Below are positions 7,863-15,966 of a DNA stretch of 26,580 bases, piece by piece; positions within the stretch are counted from its first letter, which is position 1; every line of letters begins with the position of its first letter. Source of the stretch: CAZPXF01 sp964590945 (GTDB lineage Bacteria > Bacillota > Clostridia > Lachnospirales > Lachnospiraceae); the NCBI GenBank assembly GCA_964590945.1, contig CAZPXF010000024.1, positions 1 through 26,580 of the forward strand, written 5' to 3'. The notes below the pieces were generated by a model. That model saw only the letters and a list, made by a program, of their open reading frames with translations, made no database searches and was not told the origin of the DNA. Both the position numbers and the translations under genes were made by a program.

Positions 7863-8408
7863 ATGCCAAAGAACAAAATACAGGGAATCATTTTCGGAGT
7901 GATCATGTCTATGACCATGGCCTATGGAATGGAGGTCTACAATGTCGCGATTAAGATGGGACTGAACACGATGCCCGGCGGCCTCAGCAACATGACGAAC
8001 ATTGTATTCTGGGACGCCCTCAAAGAAGCCGCATATATGTGGATCTTCGTGTTTATTTTTTCAAATCTCTGGGGGAACCGCATCGGACATAAGATTGCTA
8101 ATAAGATCATCCGTCCAGAGCAGGACAATCCATTTTTCATCACACTGATGATCTCCGGCTGCACCGTACTGATCATGTGCCCGACTATGAGTATGATCGC
8201 CGCCATCCTGTTCAACCTGATCCTTGCAGGCGCTCCGGTATCTCAGCTTCCGGCTATCTGGATCGGAACATTACTCAAGAATTTCCCGATGGCGCTTTTA
8301 TGGAATCTGTTCGGAGCAGGTCCTCTGACAAGACTTGTGTTCCGAAAATTCTTCTCCGAAGTTGACAGGAACCGTGCAAAAAGTGCAAGTCCGGTATCCC
8401 AGTTCTGA
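7863..8408 (+). CDS. DUF2798 family membrane protein
   Basis: This is a 181-residue, strongly hydrophobic protein with about four membrane spans: near residues 5-25, 50-70, 90-120 and 130-155. Two are preceded by conserved-looking polar stretches, and the loop RIGHKIANKIIRPEQDNPF sits between spans two and three. The start MPKNKIQGIIFGVIMSMTM, the CPTMS element in span three and the KNFPMALLWNLFGAGPLTRLVFR end resemble the DUF2798 family as I remember it; the molecular function is unknown. The ATG at 7863 has GGAGG 8 bases upstream; an ATG at 7848 overlaps that site and is rejected. The gene stands alone on the plus strand, convergent with thiN (47 bases apart), behind a leader with an intrinsic terminator, which suggests regulated expression. 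Confidence 0.75.
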   Translation: MPKNKIQGIIFGVIMSMTMAYGMEVYNVAIKMGLNTMPGGLSNMTNIVFWDALKEAAYMWIFVFIFSNLWGNRIGHKIANKIIRPEQDNPFFITLMISGCTVLIMCPTMSMIAAILFNLILAGAPVSQLPAIWIGTLLKNFPMALLWNLFGAGPLTRLVFRKFFSEVDRNRAKSASPVSQF

Positions 8409-8455
8409 TGCAAGGAATCATAAACAGCTGATTCATTGTAATTGCGGATGGAATA

Positions 8456-9112
8456 TCAGTCGCACGTCTCCATCATGATAAGCGCGCCGCTTTCGTACGT
8501 AATGACAGCTTCCTCGTCTTCCATCTCATTGCTGACGCATCGGCTGTCCATCGGCTCCAGAAGGTACTGATCCAGCGGGTATTTGAATCCTTTAAGGGTC
8601 AGTCCTTCGACGGCACCGCCAAGCGGAAACAGGGAGATATATCTGCCATACTGCGCTTCTTTCTTCAGAACAATCCCGCTTTCGATCAGCGATATCCGGT
8701 TGTGCGGATCCAGAATAACCGCATGTACACCGGACTGCCGCGCAAGAGAAAGAAGCTGCACATTCGCCCATACGTGATCCAGCCGCGTCCCGGTACATCC
8801 GGCCATGACAATATCTGCCGCGCCAAGTTCTATCGCAAGGCGAAGCGCGATCTCCGTATCAGAGGCATCCTTCTCCGGTCGAAAGCGGCGAATATCAATT
8901 TCGTCTCTGTTTTCATATACTTTTAAAATATCTGTTCCGGCGCTGTCGAAATCTCCGACAATATTTGTGACCGGGATATGCAGTTCATGCGCCGCCAGAA
9001 GTCCCGCGTCCGCGGCGATCACGATTGACGGGCAGTAAGAACGAAAGACTTTCGCAAGAAAGTCTTTCGCTATAGAACCGCCGCTGATGATAAGCGCAGT
9101 TTTCTTATTCAT
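8456..9112 (-). CDS. thiN: Thiamine pyrophosphokinase
   Basis: ThiN transfers pyrophosphate from ATP to thiamine, making the cofactor thiamine pyrophosphate. The 218-residue protein is the usual size for the Firmicutes enzyme. It shows the family motifs GDFDS at residues 53-57, PEKDASDTE at 79-87 and GCTGTRLDH at 105-113, and the C-terminal thiamine-binding domain around GLTLKGFKYPL (170-180) and SNEM. It is the last gene of the long minus-strand run; its ATG lies inside the end of rpe (8-base overlap), with GGAG about 13 bases upstream, so translation is likely coupled. The cofactor it makes is used by nifJ nearby, but the two are separate transcripts and I infer no functional link. Only a weak dyad follows the gene, so its terminator is uncertain. 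Confidence 0.95.
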   Translation of the reverse strand: MNKKTALIISGGSIAKDFLAKVFRSYCPSIVIAADAGLLAAHELHIPVTNIVGDFDSAGTDILKVYENRDEIDIRRFRPEKDASDTEIALRLAIELGAADIVMAGCTGTRLDHVWANVQLLSLARQSGVHAVILDPHNRISLIESGIVLKKEAQYGRYISLFPLGGAVEGLTLKGFKYPLDQYLLEPMDSRCVSNEMEDEEAVITYESGALIMMETCD

Positions 9113-9764
9113 ATTTATTTAAAATCTCCATAAATGCTTTTACATTCTCACCCGTATTACCGCCAAATACCGCAGAACCTGCGACGATGACATTCACACC
9201 AGCCTCGATGATCTCCGCGACATTGTTGATATTTACACCGCCGTCCAGCTCGATATCAACACTTAATCCTCTGTCATCGATCATTTTCTTTAATGCACGG
9301 ACTTTATCCAGCACATAGGGGATAAATTTCTGCCCTCCAAATCCAGGATTTACACCCATCAGAAGGACCATGTCCACCTTTTCAAGCACGTATTCGATCG
9401 ATGAGAGCGGCGTTGCAGGATTCAAAACGACGCCCGCCTTGAGTCCGAGATCCCTGATCTGCTGGATCGTACGATCCAGATGCTTACAGGCCTCTGCATG
9501 AACCGTGATAATATCCGCCCCTGCTTCGGCAAAGTCCTCCACAAATCTGCCCGGCTCTGTCACCATCATATGTACGTCAAATACCTGATCCGTGAAGCCG
9601 GAGATCGATTTGAGCACCGGCATCCCAAAAGAAATACTCGGCACAAAATCCCCATCCATTACATCATAATGGATGTATTTTGCTCCATTTTCCTCAGTTG
9701 CCTTCAGTTCCTCACCAAGTTTGGTAAAATCTGCTGATAATACAGATGGCGCTAAGATCATCAT
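9105..9764 (-). CDS. rpe: Ribulose-phosphate 3-epimerase
   Basis: Rpe interconverts ribulose 5-phosphate and xylulose 5-phosphate in the pentose phosphate pathway. The 219-residue TIM-barrel protein begins MMILAPSVLSADF, as the family does. It carries the expected metal and catalytic residues: H32 and D34 in IHYDVMDGDFVP, H65 in DVHMMV, and D174 in IELDGG. The phosphate loop MGVNPGFGGQKF is at 136-147. Two consecutive ATG codons are possible; the first (9762-9764) has AGGAGG 10 bases upstream, and that site lies within the last codons of rsgA. The gene starts 4 bases after the rsgA stop and overlaps thiN at its end. Intact. Confidence 0.97.
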   Translation of the reverse strand: MMILAPSVLSADFTKLGEELKATEENGAKYIHYDVMDGDFVPSISFGMPVLKSISGFTDQVFDVHMMVTEPGRFVEDFAEAGADIITVHAEACKHLDRTIQQIRDLGLKAGVVLNPATPLSSIEYVLEKVDMVLLMGVNPGFGGQKFIPYVLDKVRALKKMIDDRGLSVDIELDGGVNINNVAEIIEAGVNVIVAGSAVFGGNTGENVKAFMEILNKYE

Positions 9765-9768
9765 AATA

Positions 9769-10647
9769 TCAGTACCTCCTTCTCTGTTTGCTTTCTTCCA
9801 GCATATCTTTATAGTTCTGATATCTTCCGGGACTGATCATCCCGTCGGCAAGCGCCTGCTTTACGGCGCAGTCCGGCTCATGTACATGCATACACCCCTG
9901 AAATCTGCATTTCCCTTCATATTCTCTGAATTCCGGAAACAGAAAGCGAAGCTCCTCCGGCTCATAATGATCTGTATAGAGGGAACTGAATCCCGGCGTA
10001 TCCATAATATAAGAATGTTCATCCAAAGCGAACAATTCTGAATGTCTGGTTGTATGCTTTCCTCTGGATATCTTTCTGCTGATGCTTCCGGTCTCCATAT
10101 TGGCCTCCGGCGCAAGCAGATTAATTATGGAAGATTTGCCGACGCCGGACGGACCCGCCACAGCCGTCGTCCTGCCTTCCAGCATTTTCTTTAATAAATC
10201 AATATTTTCTTCTTTTCTGGCGCTCAGGAAAATCAAATCGCAGCCGCAGTTTTCATAGGTGTTCCGAAGCATCTCGATATCCTTTTCTTCCGCAAGATCC
10301 GTCTTATTGAAGCACAGGACGACCGGGATTCCGGCCTGTTCCATCATAACGAGAAAACGATCCAGAAGATGGAACTGCGGGGCCGGATCCTTTACTGCAA
10401 AAATCACCAGAGCCTGATCGATATTTGCAACGGCCGGACGGATAAGCTCGTTCTTCCTTTTGCTGATCTCTATGATATTTCCTGTCCTGTCCTCTTCATC
10501 GAGAACCTCGATCTCCACCTCGTCTCCGACGAGAGGCTTACACTTTTCTTTTCGGAAGATCCCTTTCGCCTTACATTCATATACGCCGGATCCTGCTGCG
10601 CTTACATAGTAGAATCCGGCAATGCCTTTTATAATCTTACCATGCAT
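9769..10647 (-). CDS. rsgA: Ribosome small subunit-dependent GTPase A
   Basis: RsgA is a circularly permuted GTPase that checks late assembly of the 30S ribosomal subunit. The 292-residue protein has an N-terminal OB fold (about 1-70) followed by the permuted GTPase motifs in the order G4 FNKTDL (113-118), G1 GPSGVGKSS (165-173) and G3 DTPGFSS (216-222). A C-terminal zinc site is formed by C247, C252, H254 and C260. It starts one base after the prkC stop with only a weak AAGAAG site, so it probably depends on coupling to prkC translation. In Firmicutes rsgA often neighbours the PASTA kinase, and it is a reported phosphorylation target of PrkC-type kinases. Confidence 0.96.
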   Translation of the reverse strand: MHGKIIKGIAGFYYVSAAGSGVYECKAKGIFRKEKCKPLVGDEVEIEVLDEEDRTGNIIEISKRKNELIRPAVANIDQALVIFAVKDPAPQFHLLDRFLVMMEQAGIPVVLCFNKTDLAEEKDIEMLRNTYENCGCDLIFLSARKEENIDLLKKMLEGRTTAVAGPSGVGKSSIINLLAPEANMETGSISRKISRGKHTTRHSELFALDEHSYIMDTPGFSSLYTDHYEPEELRFLFPEFREYEGKCRFQGCMHVHEPDCAVKQALADGMISPGRYQNYKDMLEESKQRRRY

Positions 10648-10648
10648 A

Positions 10649-12874
10649 TTATTGCTTCTTAAATGTCACAGTTGCAGTTGCAATCTCGATATATCCGTCT
10701 CCGCGATCCTCATAGAACGTGACCGTACCGCTGCTCACTCCGGACTGTCCGACAACATTGACATTGTACGGATTGCTGATCGTCGAGCCGTTCACAAGTA
10801 CTGTGTCCTTGCCGTTCTGCGTCAGGATAACCTTCGCCGGGCCTCCCTGATAGGTATCTCCAAGCCTTACGTTCGTGTTGCACTTCCATACGCTCTCAGT
10901 AGCATTTGTATCATCCGGCTCTTCCTCGCCCTTGCTGATAACAAAGCTGATCGATGTACCGGATGCAACCTTCTTTCCGGACGCCGTTCCCTGTGAAATA
11001 ACGCAGCCTTCCTTCACGGAACTGCTGTACTCCTCCGTAACGCTTCCGGCATTCAACCCTTTTGCAGTCAGGGCAGCGATCGCTTTGGACTTGCTGAGTC
11101 CCTTGATATTCGGAACCTCTACAAGATCCTCTCCCGTGCTGACAACAAAGGAGATCTTTGTGCCCGCAGACACCCTGTTTCCAGATGCCGTTCCCTGCGA
11201 AATAACCTTGCCCTCTGCGACGGTGTTGCTGCTCTCTTCCGTGACATTTCCAACTGCAAGACCTGCGTCTTTAAGAGCCTCCCTTGCGTTCTCCTCTGTC
11301 ATACCGGTGATCTTTGGAACAGATACGATCTCCGCTCCCTTGCTGATTGTGATCGTAACAGTCGAGCCTTTTGACAAGGTGCGCCCGCCCGCAGGACTCT
11401 GTGAGATGACCTTCCCTTCGTCCACATCACTGCTGTACTCCGCCTCGGTCTCAACCTCGAATCCGGCATCCTCCAGCGTTTTGGCGGCTTCATCCTCCGA
11501 ATCTCCGACAACATCCGGCACCGCTGAGCCTTTCAGGCCGCTGCTGACAACGACGTGTACCGTAGTATTCTTATCCACCTCAGTCCCGGCTTCCGTCTTC
11601 TGTTCGCAGATCTCGCCTTCTGCATATTTCTCAGACTCCTCACGGGTATCCACGCGGATTCCGAGATCCATCTTATTTAAAATCTCTTTAGCATCAGCTT
11701 CAGTTTTTCCAAGTAGATTTGGAACTTCCCGCTTTCCATCATCCTCAGTAGTTTCGTCAGAACTGGGGGTTGTCCGGATCAGTCCCGCCGCCTTTGATAT
11801 TCCAAGCCCGATCACGAGAATAATGATCAGCACGACAACGATCTTGAGTATCTTCATGAGCTTCTTCATCCTTGGATTCACTTCTCCACGGGAATCCTCG
11901 TCGTCATCTTCGTCGTCATCCTCGTACTCGTCTTCATCTTCGTCGTCATCTTCATCGTTGTAATGATTCCCGCGGCGGACTTTTTCGAGTTCATCCTGGG
12001 AAATTACAACCGTATCCCCGATCGTGATCGGATTGATGACAACAAAATCTCCGTCCGGATCCACAAGCGAATGCTTCAGATCCCGGATCAGGGAAGCCAT
12101 ATCCTGATATCTGCGGTCCGCGTTCTTCTGCATACATTTCACAATGATCTGCTCCAGGCTGTATGGAATATCCTCCGCATACTCGGACGGCATGATCATA
12201 TTTTCCTGCAGATGCTTCATGGCAATCGCAACAGTAGAATCCCCATCAAACGGAACTCTTCCTGTCACCATCTCATACATCGTAACGCCCAGGGAATAGA
12301 CATCGCTCCTCACATCGCTGAAGCCGCCCCTTGCCTGCTCCGGCGACGTATAATGTACCGAACCCATTGCATTGGTACTGACGGTATTGGAAGTAACCGC
12401 CTTTGCAATTCCAAAATCAGTAACTTTTACCTTCCCTTCACGGGAAATCATAATATTCTGTGGTTTAATATCGCGATGAATCAGATTCTTTTTATGTGCG
12501 GATTCCAAACCGGAAGCGATCTGTATGACAATGCTGATCACCTCTTTTGCGGTCAGCTTACCTTTTCTTTCGATATATTTCTTCAGCGTAATACCGTCCA
12601 CGAGTTCCATTACCATGAAATAATGTCCACGGTCAATACCGTAGTCATAGACATTGACCACGTTCGGATGCATCAGGCTTGCCGCCGCCTGCGCCTCCGT
12701 ATGGAACCGGGATACGAAATTCTCGTCGTCGCTGAAACTCTGCTTTAAAACCTTCAGCGCCACAAGCCTGTTTAGTTTCTTGTCCATGGCCTTGTAGACG
12801 TCCGCCATACCGCCGGTGCCTATCCTGCCGATAATCTCATATCTATCACTAAGCAAAAAGCCTTTTTCGATCAT
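10649..12874 (-). CDS. prkC: PASTA-domain serine/threonine protein kinase
   Basis: This is a membrane-anchored Ser/Thr kinase whose external PASTA repeats sense peptidoglycan fragments or lipid II and whose cytoplasmic domain signals to cell-wall, translation and dormancy proteins. The 741-residue chain contains a kinase domain (about 11-270) with glycine loop IGTGGMADV (18-26), K41, HRDIKPQN with D135, DFG at 153-155 and a Thr/Ser-rich activation loop (161-178). Next comes a Glu/Asp run (307-327), then one membrane span (about 344-362). Four PASTA repeats follow (about 382-446, 450-513, 517-582, 586-650), then a C-terminal Ser/Gly/Thr-rich beta domain (about 657-741). The ATG overlaps the stp stop (ATGA), so phosphatase and kinase are translationally coupled. 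The kinase looks catalytically complete. Confidence 0.97.
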   Translation of the reverse strand: MIEKGFLLSDRYEIIGRIGTGGMADVYKAMDKKLNRLVALKVLKQSFSDDENFVSRFHTEAQAAASLMHPNVVNVYDYGIDRGHYFMVMELVDGITLKKYIERKGKLTAKEVISIVIQIASGLESAHKKNLIHRDIKPQNIMISREGKVKVTDFGIAKAVTSNTVSTNAMGSVHYTSPEQARGGFSDVRSDVYSLGVTMYEMVTGRVPFDGDSTVAIAMKHLQENMIMPSEYAEDIPYSLEQIIVKCMQKNADRRYQDMASLIRDLKHSLVDPDGDFVVINPITIGDTVVISQDELEKVRRGNHYNDEDDDEDEDEYEDDDEDDDEDSRGEVNPRMKKLMKILKIVVVLIIILVIGLGISKAAGLIRTTPSSDETTEDDGKREVPNLLGKTEADAKEILNKMDLGIRVDTREESEKYAEGEICEQKTEAGTEVDKNTTVHVVVSSGLKGSAVPDVVGDSEDEAAKTLEDAGFEVETEAEYSSDVDEGKVISQSPAGGRTLSKGSTVTITISKGAEIVSVPKITGMTEENAREALKDAGLAVGNVTEESSNTVAEGKVISQGTASGNRVSAGTKISFVVSTGEDLVEVPNIKGLSKSKAIAALTAKGLNAGSVTEEYSSSVKEGCVISQGTASGKKVASGTSISFVISKGEEEPDDTNATESVWKCNTNVRLGDTYQGGPAKVILTQNGKDTVLVNGSTISNPYNVNVVGQSGVSSGTVTFYEDRGDGYIEIATATVTFKKQ
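11894..11956 (-). repeat. Low-complexity acidic-codon tract in prkC
   Basis: This stretch encodes 21 residues of which 20 are Asp or Glu (residues 307-327 of PrkC). The DNA is a run of GAT/GAC/GAA/GAG codons, read as CTCGTC/CATCTTC-type triplets on the plus strand. Such runs are prone to replication slippage in steps of three, so its length may vary between strains without breaking the frame. Confidence 0.8.
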
Positions 12875-13611
12875 ACATCCACCTCATCTGCCAATGGTTC
12901 TATCAAAACAATCCCTATATTATCTCTCCCGCCATTTTCATTGGCTATACGGATCAATTCCTCTATCTTCTCAACCGGGTCTCTTCCACTCCGGACGATG
13001 GAATGTATGGCATCATCATCCACCATGTTGCTGAGCCCATCCGTACACATTAAAATAACGTCTCCCGGCTCTAATGTGTACCCATATGTGTCTACCTGTA
13101 CTTCCTTGTCTGCGCCGACTGCTCTCGTAATGATATTCTTATCCGGATGATATCTTGCTTCCTCCGGCTTGATCCCGCCAAGTCTCACCATCTCTTCAAC
13201 AAGAGAATGGTCGTTCGTAAGCTGTTTGATCCTTCGATTTATCAAATATAAACGGCTGTCGCCGACATTTGCAAAATATGCCTTATCGCCGACGATCGTT
13301 GCCGCTACGACCGTTGTTCCCATTCCGTACAGTTCTTCGCTCTTGGACGCCGCCTCGATCACCTTTCTGTTGGCAGTCTCGATCGCCGTTCTCAGAAGCG
13401 TCTCCGGATCCTCCTCGTGGCTGTGCAGAACCTCGTTGCATAAGATCTCAACCGTATACCTTGATGCGAAATCGCCGGATTTATGGCCTCCCATTCCATC
13501 TGCGACAATGAACAGATTCGGAAGTGGGCCGATCTTACGCTCGATCGTATAAACGTAATCCTGATTCACCTGACGTTTTTTCCCAATATCAGTTTTAGAA
13601 TATGCCCGCAT
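12871..13611 (-). CDS. stp: PP2C-family serine/threonine protein phosphatase
   Basis: Stp (PrpC) removes phosphates placed by the PrkC kinase. The 246-residue protein has the PP2C motifs in order: TDIGKKRQVNQD at 7-18, VADGMGGH at 36-43, GDSR at 117-120, CTDGL at 189-193 and GGRDN at 227-231, giving the aspartates that hold the two catalytic metals. I chose the ATG at 13611 because the family starts close to MRAYSKTDIG and AAGGA lies 8 bases upstream. An in-frame ATG at 13617 is only 2 bases from that site, and one at 13665 would overlap rlmN. It begins 25 bases after the rlmN stop and overlaps prkC by four bases. Intact. Confidence 0.96.
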   Translation of the reverse strand: MRAYSKTDIGKKRQVNQDYVYTIERKIGPLPNLFIVADGMGGHKSGDFASRYTVEILCNEVLHSHEEDPETLLRTAIETANRKVIEAASKSEELYGMGTTVVAATIVGDKAYFANVGDSRLYLINRRIKQLTNDHSLVEEMVRLGGIKPEEARYHPDKNIITRAVGADKEVQVDTYGYTLEPGDVILMCTDGLSNMVDDDAIHSIVRSGRDPVEKIEELIRIANENGGRDNIGIVLIEPLADEVDV

Positions 13612-13636
13612 GAACATTGTCCTTTCTGATCTCATC

Positions 13637-14662
13637 TTAAAGATGACGTCTTCGTAATTGTCCACAGGCTCCGTCGATATCAGAGCCCATTTCTCTCCTT
13701 ATAGTAACATTTATTCCACTCTCTTGAAAGCTATTTTTAAAATTCTCCGCATTTTTTTTGTCCGGACGCACAAAATTCCGCTCCTTGATCGGGTTTACCG
13801 GAATCACGTTCAGATGACAGCGCCGGCGCCCCAAAAGCGCCTTCAGTTCCCGGACGTCCTCCTTTGTGTCATTGACTCCGGCGATCAGACTGTACTCAAA
13901 GGTCATCCTGCGCCCTGTCTCTTCAAAATAATAATCGCATGCGCGCATCACTTCGTCCAGCCCGTATTGATTTGCGATTGGCATCAGCGCCCGTCTCTTC
14001 TCCTGATTGGATCCATGGAGGGAAAGCGCAAGCGTGATCTGCAGATGCTCCTTCGCGAGCTCTCTGATCTTCGGTACGATCCCGCAGGTCGAGACCGTGA
14101 TATTTCTCTGGCTGATATGAAGACCGTTCTCATCCGAAATCATACGGATAAATTTCAGCAGATTATCATAATTATCCAGCGGCTCGCCGGTTCCCATGAC
14201 CACGACATTGGAGACCCTTTCCCCGCTCTTTTTCTGGATTTCATAGATCTGCCGGAGCATCTCCGAAACCTCCAGATCGCGCACCAGTCCGCCAATCGTC
14301 GAAGCGCAGAACCTGCACCCCATCCGACAGCCGACCTGCGAGGAAATACAGACAGAATTGCCGTGCTTATATTTCATCCACACGCTCTCGACCGTATTGC
14401 CGTCCCAAAGCTCAAACAGATATTTTCTTGTCCCATCTATCTTTGAAACCTGCTCTTCTAACATATGCACAGATTCAATGTCATATCCCAGTTTCAGCTT
14501 TTCCCTGAGATTCTTTGATAGATTTGTCATCTCATCAAAATCCGATACAAGCTTCACATGCAGCCACTCATAAATCTGCTTTGCGCGAAATTTCTTTTCC
14601 CCGATCCGCTCCATCTCTTCCTGAAGCTCCCCAGGATCAAATGAACAGATATCCCTTCTCAT
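13637..14662 (-). CDS. rlmN: 23S rRNA (adenine2503-C2)-methyltransferase
   Basis: RlmN is a radical-SAM enzyme that methylates C2 of A2503 in 23S rRNA and A37 in some tRNAs. The 341-residue protein has the 4Fe-4S motif CRMGCRFC with C112, C116 and C119. It also has the two cysteines of the RlmN mechanism: C105, seven residues before the cluster, and C333 near the C-terminus in DIDGACGQLR. The GTGEPLDNYDN segment (157-167) and LALSLHGS (211-218) are typical. The start overlaps the rsmB stop by four bases (ATGA). The A2503-specific layout argues for RlmN rather than a Cfr resistance methyltransferase, but Cfr is a paralogue and only the context and C2-type N-terminus separate them here. Confidence 0.95.
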   Translation of the reverse strand: MRRDICSFDPGELQEEMERIGEKKFRAKQIYEWLHVKLVSDFDEMTNLSKNLREKLKLGYDIESVHMLEEQVSKIDGTRKYLFELWDGNTVESVWMKYKHGNSVCISSQVGCRMGCRFCASTIGGLVRDLEVSEMLRQIYEIQKKSGERVSNVVVMGTGEPLDNYDNLLKFIRMISDENGLHISQRNITVSTCGIVPKIRELAKEHLQITLALSLHGSNQEKRRALMPIANQYGLDEVMRACDYYFEETGRRMTFEYSLIAGVNDTKEDVRELKALLGRRRCHLNVIPVNPIKERNFVRPDKKNAENFKNSFQESGINVTIRREMGSDIDGACGQLRRRHL

Positions 14663-15966
14663 ATGTTTCTCCTGAATTCTGCGATATAAAACCCGTCGCC
14701 GCCGTCGATTCCCGGAAGGTATTGCCTCTCCTCCAGCTTTTGAAACGGAAACTGCGCTTCAAACCACAATGCATTTTCATTATTTTCCGCTCTGTTTACC
14801 GTACACGTACTGTAAATAAGCTTTCCGCCCGGTTTCACATACTGCCAGACCGTGCCAAGTATCTGCCGCTGCAGCTTCACAAGCTCTTCCTGCTGTTCCC
14901 TGCTCATCCGGTATTTCAGATCCGTCTTTTTCCCAAGCACGCCAAGTCCGGAGCACGGCAGGTCCGCAATTACGATATCCGCCTTTTCTATAAGCGCTTC
15001 ATCCTTCACCGCCGCGTCTGCGCAGACCGCGCGGATATTTGTAAGGCCGCTCCGGAGAATATTGTCCTCGATCAGCGACACCTTATACTCAGATATGTCC
15101 CTTGCTTCCACAAGTCCGGTTCCATGCAGCTTTTCCGCAGCGTGGAGCGCCTTGCCCCCCGGAGACGCGCACACGTCCAGGACAAAATCCCCTTCCTTCG
15201 GGGAGGCCCATTCCGCCACATACATGGAGCTTACATCCTGCACATGGAATTTTCCTTCACAAAACGCCGCGATGTCCGCAAGATGATCGTAATTGCTGAT
15301 CGTCATCGCACAGGGAAGCTCTCTGTTTATTTCGGCACGGATCCCATCCTTTTCCAGTTCGTCCTTCAACTCCTCCGCCGATATTCTGTCCAGATTGCAG
15401 CGGATGCCCGTCGGATGGCCGGCAAGCGAATCCGCCAGCATCCGCTCCGTATTTTCCCGTCCAAATTCATCCAGCCACTGGGATACAATCCATTCCGGCA
15501 TAGAATAATGCACAGAAAGCCAGCGAAGCTCCTCCGACTCCTCCGGCCATTTGATTGTTTCCTTTCCACGAACTACCGCGCGCAGGACGCCGTTTACAAA
15601 GCCTCGCAGATTCTGAAAGCCTTTCTTAACTGCGAGCTTCACCGACTCGTTGCATGCGGCGGAATCCGGGACAGAATCCATGTAATAGATCTGATAGACC
15701 GCGATCCGCAGAATACCGCGGATCACCGGCTTCATTTTTCTTACTTTAACGTTCGAATACTGGTTCAAAATATAATCGATCGTGATCATACGCTCCAGCG
15801 TTCCCTCTACTGCACGGGTAAGAAAAGCCCGCTTCCTTTTTTCCAGATACTGGTATTTCTCCAGAATACGCCGGAGGGCAATATGGCTGTATTCCCCTTC
15901 CTCCGTAATTTCCAGAAATACAGCCAGCGCAAGTTCCCGCACATCAACCGTCTTAATCTCTGTCAC
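14659..15966 (-). CDS. rsmB: 16S rRNA (cytosine967-C5)-methyltransferase
   Basis: RsmB methylates C967 of 16S rRNA using SAM. The 435-residue protein joins an N-terminal NusB-like RNA-binding domain (about 6-140) to a C-terminal Rossmann methyltransferase. The SAM loop is LDVCASPGGKALHAAE (263-278). DLPCSGLG at 335-342 holds C338 and YSTCT at 385-389 holds C388, the release and nucleophile cysteines of m5C enzymes. The start codon is GTG (15964-15966) with AGGAGG just upstream, inside the end of yugP, which it overlaps by 14 bases. Its stop overlaps rlmN by four bases. Intact and of normal length. Confidence 0.95.
   Translation of the reverse strand: MTEIKTVDVRELALAVFLEITEEGEYSHIALRRILEKYQYLEKRKRAFLTRAVEGTLERMITIDYILNQYSNVKVRKMKPVIRGILRIAVYQIYYMDSVPDSAACNESVKLAVKKGFQNLRGFVNGVLRAVVRGKETIKWPEESEELRWLSVHYSMPEWIVSQWLDEFGRENTERMLADSLAGHPTGIRCNLDRISAEELKDELEKDGIRAEINRELPCAMTISNYDHLADIAAFCEGKFHVQDVSSMYVAEWASPKEGDFVLDVCASPGGKALHAAEKLHGTGLVEARDISEYKVSLIEDNILRSGLTNIRAVCADAAVKDEALIEKADIVIADLPCSGLGVLGKKTDLKYRMSREQQEELVKLQRQILGTVWQYVKPGGKLIYSTCTVNRAENNENALWFEAQFPFQKLEERQYLPGIDGGDGFYIAEFRRNI

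Noticed and set aside
7625..7918. A 97-codon minus-strand open frame between ychF and the DUF2798 gene
   Set aside because: It runs through the leader terminator and the promoter of ychF, has no ribosome site and overlaps the start of the DUF2798 gene.
8415..8434. Dyad GAATCA-N8-TGATTC between the convergent DUF2798 and thiN genes
   Set aside because: Only 6 bp of mostly A-T pairing and no T-run on either strand, so I do not call it a terminator.
10875..11963. A 362-codon Ser/Pro-rich open frame on the plus strand
   Set aside because: It is the mirror of the PASTA repeats and acidic run of prkC; the poly-Ser end is simply the reverse of the Asp/Glu codons.
13637..14662. Cfr-type antibiotic resistance methyltransferase instead of RlmN
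   Set aside because: The gene sits in the conserved rsmB-rlmN-stp-prkC housekeeping order and has RlmN-like length and N-terminal domain; nothing points to acquired resistance.
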